A stretch of 64,000 nt of DNA. It comes from Gracilimonas sp040877545. Lineage in GTDB: Bacteria > Bacteroidota > Rhodothermia > Balneolales > Balneolaceae. Numbering within the stretch: position 1 is the stretch's first letter; each line of letters starts with the position of its first letter. Shown one piece after another: positions 1 to 6,968 of this stretch. Where the stretch lies: NCBI GenBank assembly GCA_040877545.1, contig JBBDNN010000077.1, positions 8,168 through 72,167 on the forward strand, in the 5' to 3' direction. The position numbers and the translations under genes were made by a program. A model generated the notes under the pieces. The model did no database searches. It saw only the letters and a program-made list of their open reading frames with translations, and had not been told where the DNA came from.

Positions 1-578
1 TCGACATACTCGTATCCAGCTAAATGGGCAATATCTGTATATCCCATTTTAATCAGGTGCTTAACACCCATTTTAACGCTATTCTGCTCTTCGGCTTTTA
101 TATAGCTAAATCCTGCGTTTTTTATACCCCTGTCAAAAAACACAAGATCGATACCCATATCTCTGACTACTTTAAAGCGTTCAATGTCTTTTGTCTGCTC
201 AGTAATTGACACCAATAATCCATCCACACGCATCTGCATCATTGTTTCGAGATGCTTCAATTCCAGTTCTTCATCTTCCAGTGAAACTCCAATAATAACT
301 TCATACTCATTTTCAAAAGCGGTTTTATAAATACTTTCAACAACTGTAGCGAAAAAAGAATGGGCAATTTTTGGTATGATCAATCCAATAGTTTTGGATT
401 TGGCTGAAGTAAGCGAACGTGCGACAAGATTTGGACGATAGCCTAATTCCTTGGCCATCTTCTTAACCTTAATCCGGGTATCTTTTGAGATATCTGGATG
501 GTCTCTTAATGCTTTTGAAATGCTGACTTTAGTAAGGCCTAACTCCTTTGCAATATCCTGTAATGTAATATTTTTCAT
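1..578 (-). CDS. LacI-family transcriptional regulator (C-terminal part cut off by the window edge)
   Basis: Reading the minus strand from an ATG at 578 gives an open frame that runs off the window start. It begins MKNITLQDIAKELGLTKVSI, a LacI-type helix-turn-helix, followed by a hinge region (NLVARSLTSAKS) and the start of the sugar-binding core (TIGLIIPKIAHSFFATVVES, then HLIKMGYTDIAHLAG near the edge). About 192 residues are visible, against roughly 340 in the family. The recognition helix (TKVSISKAL) differs from that of the second LacI protein at 30501-31532 (TASTVSRAL), so the two should read different operators. It lies downstream of uxaC on the same strand after 167 bases in which I see no gene. 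I infer that it controls the pectin genes, probably in response to a uronate or oligouronate; the ligand cannot be read from this part. Confidence 0.9.
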   Translation of the reverse strand, partial: MKNITLQDIAKELGLTKVSISKALRDHPDISKDTRIKVKKMAKELGYRPNLVARSLTSAKSKTIGLIIPKIAHSFFATVVESIYKTAFENEYEVIIGVSLEDEELELKHLETMMQMRVDGLLVSITEQTKDIERFKVVRDMGIDLVFFDRGIKNAGFSYIKAEEQNSVKMGVKHLIKMGYTDIAHLAGYEYV

Positions 579-745
579 GTTCGAATATTTATTATAACCC
601 CCAATAAATTGAAGAGCTCTGTCTTTTTAGAAATGCCTGTTTTTTTCTAATGTTTAGATTAAGCTGTAACCCATGCAACTATAATAAGCATTTCATAGAT
701 AATCATTATCAGCAAAATGTATGCGGAAGAATTAAGCATTCTGAG

Positions 746-2176
746 TTATTGAAGGTTTTCCTCCACTTCAAATCCGAAAAATTTCCTTGAGTTTTCATAG
801 CTTATTTTTTCTACTAAATTAGCAGCCATTTTTTCATCATCGGGTATCAAACCTCTTTCCTGATCTTCCCCTAATAGATTGCATAGTATTCTTCTAAAAT
901 AATCGTGGCGGGGATAGGAAAGAAAACTCCTGGAGTCGGTAGTCATTCCAATAAATTCATTCAGGATTCCCATATTTGACAGTGATTTCACCTGATCCAG
1001 AATTCCATCCATCTGATCCAAAAACCACCATGGCGGACCGTGTTGTAGCTTACCTGCAACTGAACCATCCTGAAAGTTGCCGATCATAGTGGCAAACAAT
1101 TCATTATCACGTGGATTGCTATTGTAAAGCACTGTTTTTGGCAACTGATCTTCTGCATCCAGTTTATCCAGGAGTTTGGCTAATGGTTTCGCTATCTCAA
1201 AATCTCCGATGGAGTCAAAGCCGGTATCTCGCCCAAGGTTTTTCAACATTCTTGAGTTGTTATTTCGAAGGGCGCCGATATGCAACTGGAACACCCAGTC
1301 TCTGGAGCGATCCATCACCCCTACATGGTAAAGAAAAGCTGATTTGAAAATATTGATATCTGATTCTGATGGCTCTTTTCCGCTCATCACATTGGCGAAA
1401 ATGGCATTTACCTGCTCATCTGAAAATGATTCAGCATGTGGCACTTCAATGCCGTGATCGGAAGCACGACAACCCAATTCATGAAACTCCCGATGGCGAT
1501 CCTCAATAGCATTCAGAAATTCCGGAAAAGTTGAAATGGATGTATCACTTGCCGCTTCCAGCTTTTTCACCCAGCTTTTAAATTCATCAACATTTTCAAT
1601 TTCCATGCCACGATCGGGCCTGAATGTAGGTACCATCATAAATTCCAGTTTACCTTCTGCTTTCAGCTTTTTATGATGTTCCAGCGAATCGGTTGGGTCA
1701 TCAGTGGTAGCCACTACATGCACCCGGTTTTTTTTTAGCAATCCTCTTGTAGAAAATTCAGGAGTTTGCAGCATTTCATTACACTCATTCCAGATGCTTT
1801 CCGCGGTTTCTCCATTAAGCAGCCGGTCAGTAATTCCGAATGGATTTTTCAGCTCCATATGCGTCCAATGGTAAAGCGGATTCCGCAACGTTTTAGGAAC
1901 GGTCTCAGCCCAGGCCATGAATTTTTCTTTGTCTGAAGCCGATCCGGTAATGAATTTTTCATCCACACCACAAGTACGCATTGCACGCCATTTATAGTGA
2001 TCACCATCCAGCCAGATGTGAGTCAAATTGCGAAAATTAATATCCTCTGCAATTTCCACTGGCGGCAGATGGCAGTGATAATCAATAATGGGTAATCCAG
2101 CTACGTGTCGATGATATAAATTCTTGGCAGATTCATTCTCAAGTAGAAAATCTTCATCTATAAATGGCTTTTTCAT
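746..2176 (-). CDS. uxaC: Uronate isomerase (glucuronate/galacturonate isomerase)
   Basis: Cytoplasmic amidohydrolase-fold isomerase converting D-galacturonate to D-tagaturonate and D-glucuronate to D-fructuronate. The 476-residue product matches the family throughout: N-terminal MKKPFIDEDFLL, the metal-binding His-x-His in IIDYHCHLPP (H34, H36), and the C-terminal TDSRSFLSYPRHDYFRRILC. A GTG at 2191 would add five residues, but the ATG at 2176 gives the usual family start (MKK-F-DEDFLL), so I chose it. The gene lies 58 bases (from that ATG) behind the PL2 pectate lyase gene and is probably cotranscribed with it from the promoter near 4.0 kb. Together with UxaE at 20561-22090 it supplies the first two steps for saturated galacturonate released by GH28. 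Confidence 0.95.
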   Translation of the reverse strand: MKKPFIDEDFLLENESAKNLYHRHVAGLPIIDYHCHLPPVEIAEDINFRNLTHIWLDGDHYKWRAMRTCGVDEKFITGSASDKEKFMAWAETVPKTLRNPLYHWTHMELKNPFGITDRLLNGETAESIWNECNEMLQTPEFSTRGLLKKNRVHVVATTDDPTDSLEHHKKLKAEGKLEFMMVPTFRPDRGMEIENVDEFKSWVKKLEAASDTSISTFPEFLNAIEDRHREFHELGCRASDHGIEVPHAESFSDEQVNAIFANVMSGKEPSESDINIFKSAFLYHVGVMDRSRDWVFQLHIGALRNNNSRMLKNLGRDTGFDSIGDFEIAKPLAKLLDKLDAEDQLPKTVLYNSNPRDNELFATMIGNFQDGSVAGKLQHGPPWWFLDQMDGILDQVKSLSNMGILNEFIGMTTDSRSFLSYPRHDYFRRILCNLLGEDQERGLIPDDEKMAANLVEKISYENSRKFFGFEVEENLQ

Positions 2177-2234
2177 GGTTTTTATATTCACTTTTGCGTG
2201 TTCAATATTTTAGAACACTTACTATTTATTAAAT

Positions 2235-4004
2235 TTAGTGGGTTTCCTCGTAAAACATTTCATCCGTTGGACGCCCTCCAATGTCGGGTTCACCATCTGT
2301 TGATCCTTCCCCGGTTAAATAAGGAGGGACGGCTTCTGGCATACCCTGTCGTGCAGCCTCTAACATTAGTAATACAAGCGGTTCCGGTGCATCCAGACGT
2401 GCATAAATATGATCTTTGGATGGCTGGAAATATCCGTTAATAAAACGTTCTTTAAGAATATTATCTCCAATGGTTTCTGCCAGACTCAAAAATTGCCGGT
2501 TTCCAGTTGCACGATATAATTCCAGTACGGACACCAATATTGCGGGATCTTCCACTTCAGTATTCAGGTTAAGATTTGATCTGCTGTCATATTCCACACC
2601 TGGATCACCGAGGGCTTCATCTTCAAAAATATTTCTCACAACTTTCCAGTAGGTGGAATCTCCGTCAGAAAGGCGAACTGCTTTTGTATAAGCCAACAGC
2701 ATTGCTCCATCAGGTTCAATGGGTTTAAAACTTGTACCCTTTTTACCATAATATCCGGTTCTGGGAATTACATGGCCGGTCAAATCAGTGCCATCTGCCC
2801 ACATTGGCCGGAAATGATTTTCCCCGGGAACATAAGCAAAATCTGCATATGCTTTTAAGCCATTCAGCGTCCATTTCAGCATATTTTCACCAGCATCAGT
2901 GCCTTCCAGTTTTTCTGCTAAATGCAGCAGCATTACCGGACTTTGCCCATACAGTGTTTGCATTCTGCCTCCCCAAAGGACATTACCTTCCAGGGCTATT
3001 TCCCCATACTTTTCTCCAAATTGATTAGAAGCCCTGTCTCCATATTTTGAAAAGGTTAATTCTCCTGTAAGTGGTCCTTGTGCCGGTGGAGTTTCCAAAC
3101 GTTCCGGTTGGCTGAACTGATAGACACCCAGGCCGGTCTCTGGATGACGGGCACGAACATATTGCTCAAGTAATCGCAAGCCCCAGGTTTTAGCGCCCTC
3201 TTCTTCCCCTAAAGCATATAAATTTAAAGCAGCATCAATCATATCCGTACCGGCATTTATAAAAGTCAATCCCCGTCCTTCGAAAAAAGGTTTTGGTTGT
3301 TCGTAATCATGATCCCATAAATTCCCCATTTCCAGGTCGTATTCCCCATGCCGGTTTAAATCCAAAACACTCCACTCAAGAATATGTGCATTCCAGATGG
3401 CGCGTAACATTTTTCGGGTAGCATCGGGATTCACCTCCCACATAAATTCGTAATAAGGAAAATTTGTCTTAAGCTCGTGCGGCCTGCCTTCAAACTGATT
3501 TACCATTGTTTCTAAATCCACGAATTGATGCCCGCCCCAATAAAGTAATCCCTGAGAATCGCTGTGATGTGCAAACATATACTCCGTTGCATCTTCGGCA
3601 GCCTGCCGGTATCGGCTTTCATCAGAAAGAGTACTTAAACCCGTTAGAACCCGCATCAGATTTTGTTGACTGGCGAAATTAGAGATTATCCAGGAATTAT
3701 TATCAGACTCCCACCGAACCGGCTCCCCTGTTTCTACATTGAGACCATCAACAAAAAGTGGAGAGTGAATTTCACCGTATGTATCACGGCCGTTTTCAAG
3801 TACATTGTCAGCAAAAGTTTGCACTGCTTTCAGGTATGGAGAAACAGGATTTTGTTCAAACTTTCCGGGAACAGTGCATGAGGTCATCCATAAAAAAAGA
3901 ATGCAGGCAAAAAAATAACTAGCATTAAAAAGTTGCTTGGAACTGGTGGAATCAGGCAAGATATTGGTAAACCGGAGGTTAAAAATTTGAACTAATATAT
4001 GCAT
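2235..4004 (-). CDS. Family PL2 pectate (exopolygalacturonate) lyase, lipoprotein
   Basis: Predicted to cleave polygalacturonate by beta-elimination, releasing unsaturated oligomers. The 589-residue protein carries stretches I recognise from PL2/PelW enzymes: SNFASQQNLMRVLTGL (about 108-123), LLYWGGHQFVDL (153-164), PHELKTNFPYYEFMWEVNP, NAHILEWSVLDLNRHG and FEGRGLTFINAGTDMID. The adjacent Arg-His (218-219), H159 and E177 fit the reported PL2 layout of an arginine base beside His/Glu/His metal ligands; that match is from memory. A hydrophobic segment ends in MTSC (Cys43), a lipobox, so it is probably a periplasmic or outer-membrane lipoprotein rather than cytoplasmic. The ATG at 4004 leaves a long n-region before the signal segment, so a non-ATG start further in is possible. 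A TTAACCGG-type operator lies 40 bases upstream; uxaC follows. Confidence 0.8.
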   Translation of the reverse strand: MHILVQIFNLRFTNILPDSTSSKQLFNASYFFACILFLWMTSCTVPGKFEQNPVSPYLKAVQTFADNVLENGRDTYGEIHSPLFVDGLNVETGEPVRWESDNNSWIISNFASQQNLMRVLTGLSTLSDESRYRQAAEDATEYMFAHHSDSQGLLYWGGHQFVDLETMVNQFEGRPHELKTNFPYYEFMWEVNPDATRKMLRAIWNAHILEWSVLDLNRHGEYDLEMGNLWDHDYEQPKPFFEGRGLTFINAGTDMIDAALNLYALGEEEGAKTWGLRLLEQYVRARHPETGLGVYQFSQPERLETPPAQGPLTGELTFSKYGDRASNQFGEKYGEIALEGNVLWGGRMQTLYGQSPVMLLHLAEKLEGTDAGENMLKWTLNGLKAYADFAYVPGENHFRPMWADGTDLTGHVIPRTGYYGKKGTSFKPIEPDGAMLLAYTKAVRLSDGDSTYWKVVRNIFEDEALGDPGVEYDSRSNLNLNTEVEDPAILVSVLELYRATGNRQFLSLAETIGDNILKERFINGYFQPSKDHIYARLDAPEPLVLLMLEAARQGMPEAVPPYLTGEGSTDGEPDIGGRPTDEMFYEETH

Positions 4005-4043
4005 TTGAAAACATGGTTTGTAAGAGGAGTTAATATAATTATA

Positions 4044-4060
4044 TTAACCGGTAACTTAAA
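4044..4060. promoter_or_regulatory. Putative LacI-type operator (TTAACCGG class), site 1
   Basis: TTAACCGGTAACTTAAA lies between the divergent PL2 (minus) and GH28 (plus) genes. The same 17 bases occur again at 26852-26868, and close relatives occur at 12350, 20449 and 40086. The CG-centred palindromic core is typical of LacI-family operators. The link to a particular regulator is inferred. Confidence 0.6.
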
Positions 4061-4107
4061 TAGGAATAATTCTCCTAAAATGCCAATTTCACATTGCAGT
4101 CCAGGAA

Positions 4108-4124
4108 ACAGGAATGATTCCTGT
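4108..4124. promoter_or_regulatory. 17-bp perfect inverted repeat upstream of the GH28 gene
   Basis: ACAGGAAT-G-ATTCCTGT is a perfect palindrome around one central base, 88 bases before the GH28 start codon. A related element (CCTGTTTCAGG) follows near 4155. It is unlike the two LacI operator classes in this window and could be a site for another regulator of the GH28 gene. No protein partner can be named. Confidence 0.35.
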
Positions 4125-4211
4125 CGTGGTTATATTTTGATACCGTCTGTTAATACCAAATCCTGTTTCAGGTAAAATTGAAAAGAATTTTCATTCATAA
4201 ATAAGAACAGC

Positions 4212-5816
4212 ATGTTAAAATCAGTTTTAAATAAAAGGCAGAATTTCATCAGTGGTTTGTGCCTGACCTTTTTGGCCGTGGTCATCTTTAGTGTGAACAC
4301 CAGTCTTTCTGCACAAATTCAGAATGTACCGCAGGAAATCGCTCCCATCAACGCCCCATTCCCCATGCCGGAATTAGAGCGCCAGGAATTTCCTGATAAC
4401 ACTTTTGATATCAAAGATTATGGTGCCCGGGAAACGAACGGAGATGGAGATTTTAAAAACACAGATGCCATTCACCGCGCAATAAATGCTGCATCTGAAG
4501 CCGGCGGTGGAAAAGTACTGATTCCTGAAGGAGAATGGCTGACGGGCCCCATTCATTTGAAAAGCCATATTCACCTGCACCTCGAAGACGGCGCAACTTT
4601 ATTATTCAGCGAAGACAAAGAAGATTATCTGCCTGTAGTGCACCAACGCCATGAAGGAGTTGAAGCCTACAATTATTCTCCCATGATTTATGCCAATGAA
4701 GTCAAAAATGTTGCCATAACAGGAAAAGGTACTTTAGATGCTCAGGGAGATCATTGGTGGGAATGGTTTGAAGAACATGGTGCTCCGCCCAGAGCCGCAG
4801 CTACAAAAGTCCCTCTCTCCCTGCGTGATTTTGGGAAAGGTTCGGGTATGGAGGGTATGCGGCCAAGTTTTGTGGTGTTTTGGAAATCGGAGGATATTTT
4901 AGTGGAAGGAATTACGCTGAATGATTCTCCAATGTGGAATATTCACCTGATTTACAGCGAAAGAATAATTGTCCGGGATATTTCGGTAAACAGTCTTCGC
5001 GCCCCGAATGGGGACGGTGTGGTGATAGATTCATCCAAAGATGTATTGGTAGAATACAACCACTTTGAAACCGGTGATGATGCCGTGGTATTAAAATCGG
5101 GATTGAATGAAGAAGCACTGGAAATCAATATCCCTACTGAAAATGTAGTAGTTCGTAATTTTGAGGCACGTAAAGTTCGTACCGGCAGCGGGGGTGTGGT
5201 TTTTGGGAGTGAAACCTCAGGAGGCATTCGCAATGTGTATGTATATGACGCTTATTTTGAAGGAAGTGATCGTGGAATCCGCTTTAAAACCGAACGTGGA
5301 CGTGGAAATATCATTGAAAATATTTTTATCCGGGATGTGCGGATGAAAAATATCACCTACCAGGCCATTAATTTTAATACGTTTTATACCGGCCCGGAAG
5401 CAACAGGACCATCACCTTTGGTCCGGAATATTCATATCAGTGATGTTCATATTGACGGGGTACCCCTGGCAATTGAACTTGTTGGATTACCGGAAAAATG
5501 GCTTGAAAATGTGACACTGGAAAATATTGTGGTAGCCAATTCGGAAGTAGGCGCCCGTATTACCCGCGTAAAAAATCTCATCCTAAATAATGTGGAGATA
5601 AATTCCGAAGAACGCGCTATGATTGTGGAAGATGCTTATGAACTTGCATTGAATGATGTAAATTTACATGATGAAGCTGAAGGGGCTCCCCTGCTACTAA
5701 CCGGCCGGCATACCGGTGCTGTTTTCACCACAGATTTTCCTCTCGACCAGATTGAATTTGAAGACGGGCTTTCGGAGGAGATTGTTAAAGAAGAGCGGGC
5801 AGTGCAGGTTTGGTAG
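4212..5816 (+). CDS. Family GH28 polygalacturonase-type glycoside hydrolase, secreted
   Basis: A 534-residue right-handed beta-helix enzyme with a signal peptide (about 1-34, ending SLSAQ). Family features are FDIKDYGARETNGDGDFKNT at the front, N266-G-D268 in APNGDGVVIDSS (family NTD motif), GDD at 288-290, and RFK at 357-359 (family RIK). The third classical motif, GHG, reads GSG here (325-327, in TGSGGVVFGSE), so the conserved active-site histidine is replaced by serine. The expected substrate is polygalacturonate or a pectin side region; the loss of His may mark a different specificity, such as a rhamnogalacturonan- or exo-type enzyme. It is transcribed divergently from PL2-uxaC and ends 39 bases from the convergent RCC1-repeat gene. 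Confidence 0.88.
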   Translation: MLKSVLNKRQNFISGLCLTFLAVVIFSVNTSLSAQIQNVPQEIAPINAPFPMPELERQEFPDNTFDIKDYGARETNGDGDFKNTDAIHRAINAASEAGGGKVLIPEGEWLTGPIHLKSHIHLHLEDGATLLFSEDKEDYLPVVHQRHEGVEAYNYSPMIYANEVKNVAITGKGTLDAQGDHWWEWFEEHGAPPRAAATKVPLSLRDFGKGSGMEGMRPSFVVFWKSEDILVEGITLNDSPMWNIHLIYSERIIVRDISVNSLRAPNGDGVVIDSSKDVLVEYNHFETGDDAVVLKSGLNEEALEINIPTENVVVRNFEARKVRTGSGGVVFGSETSGGIRNVYVYDAYFEGSDRGIRFKTERGRGNIIENIFIRDVRMKNITYQAINFNTFYTGPEATGPSPLVRNIHISDVHIDGVPLAIELVGLPEKWLENVTLENIVVANSEVGARITRVKNLILNNVEINSEERAMIVEDAYELALNDVNLHDEAEGAPLLLTGRHTGAVFTTDFPLDQIEFEDGLSEEIVKEERAVQVW

Positions 5817-5855
5817 AAATTAGCTTTTATACTCTGATACAATTGAGGGTTACAC

Positions 5856-6824
5856 TTATTCCTCACCACGAATAGCCAGGTTGTGAAAATATCCTGCTGA
5901 AATTTTTGTGAAGCCTTTTTCTGTGGGAGCATGTTCTATTTGTCCCTCCCGGTTTCGCTCCCATCCCCAAGCAACAATGGAGCCATCTTCACGCAAGGCA
6001 AGGCTGTGTGTATAGCCTACTGAGATTTCTATAAAACCCTTTCCTTTGGGCGTGTGGCTTACTTCATTCTTAAGATCCCATCCCCAGGCGGCAATGCTGC
6101 CATCCTCTCGTAAAGCAAGGCTATGCCGGGCTCCTGCCGCGATCTTAGTGAAACCTCCTTCAGTTGGTGTGCCCTCAACTGAGCCCATCATATCATCACC
6201 CCAGGCAGCTATGGTTCCGTCTTCACGCAACGCCAGATTGTGGTGAGGTCCGGCAGAAATGGCTATGAAATCATTCCCTTTAGGAGTATTACTAACAACT
6301 CCATTTATGTTCCAGCCCCAGGCAATGATAGTGCCATCGTCTTTTAAGGCAAGACTGTGATTTCCAGCCGCAGAAACCGCTATGAAATCAGCACTCAGAG
6401 GAACATTTCCTCTGGCGTATTCCTCATTAATTGTGTAATCCCAGCCCCAGTATACAAGCGTTCCATTTTTTCTCAATGCTACATTATGATTACTTCCTGC
6501 AGCTACATCGATGAACTCACTTTCCTGCGGTGTGTCCCTGACCTGACCGTCGCTATCCGATCCCCAGGCAACAATTTTCCCTTCCCGGGTTAAGGCAAGA
6601 CTGTGGCCGTATCCTGCTGAAATTTCGATGAATTCATTTCCATCGGGGTTATCACTTATTTGTTCGTTTCTATCGCCGCCCCAGGAATATACAACTCCCG
6701 GTGAGCTATTCTGAAGGGTTGAATCAGTGGTTCCCGCTGTTGCGAGAGATATCACCAGAAAAATTGGGGTAAATTTTAGAAATCGCTTTAAAAACTGGCT
6801 CATGTTCTTTGAATCAATATTCAT
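5856..6824 (-). CDS. Secreted RCC1-repeat (seven-bladed propeller) protein
   Basis: The 322-residue product has a hydrophobic leader (about residues 12-31) and then seven repeats of roughly 38-44 residues. Each follows the pattern GxxFIxISAGxxHSLALRxDGxIxAWGWxxxG, the core of RCC1/RLD propeller repeats. Seven blades would close one propeller. There is no catalytic domain and no type IX sorting domain; the protein ends right after the last blade (FHNLAIRGEE). ATG 6824 or ATG 6803 (MSQFLKRF) could be the start; the latter gives a more compact signal peptide. Its place inside the pectin locus, between GH28 and the LRR gene, suggests a binding or scaffolding role, but no function can be assigned. 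Confidence 0.8.
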   Translation of the reverse strand: MNIDSKNMSQFLKRFLKFTPIFLVISLATAGTTDSTLQNSSPGVVYSWGGDRNEQISDNPDGNEFIEISAGYGHSLALTREGKIVAWGSDSDGQVRDTPQESEFIDVAAGSNHNVALRKNGTLVYWGWDYTINEEYARGNVPLSADFIAVSAAGNHSLALKDDGTIIAWGWNINGVVSNTPKGNDFIAISAGPHHNLALREDGTIAAWGDDMMGSVEGTPTEGGFTKIAAGARHSLALREDGSIAAWGWDLKNEVSHTPKGKGFIEISVGYTHSLALREDGSIVAWGWERNREGQIEHAPTEKGFTKISAGYFHNLAIRGEE

Positions 6825-6870
6825 TGTGAAGGCAAATATAATCTGATTTTTATTCTTTATTTAATGACAA

Positions 6871-6907
6871 TAAAAAACCCGCGCAGCACAAGAAAAACTA
6901 CGCGGGT
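6871..6907 (-). terminator. Intrinsic terminator after the LRR gene
   Basis: On the minus strand ACCCGCG and CGCGGGT form a 7-bp GC-rich stem (6877-6883 with 6901-6907), followed directly by a run of T (complement of 6871-6876). It lies about 60 bases beyond the stop of the LRR gene and should end the TonB receptor-LRR transcript before the RCC1 gene. Confidence 0.8.
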
Positions 6908-6968
6908 AGGAGAACTATGTTTTTGGAGATGCTAATTTTTTAATAATTAACATCCCAGACAGTGCACG

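Noticed and set aside
2299..2318. CCGGTTAAAT string near the end of the PL2 gene as another operator
   Set aside because: It lies inside coding sequence, lacks the left half of the palindrome and is not before a transcription unit.
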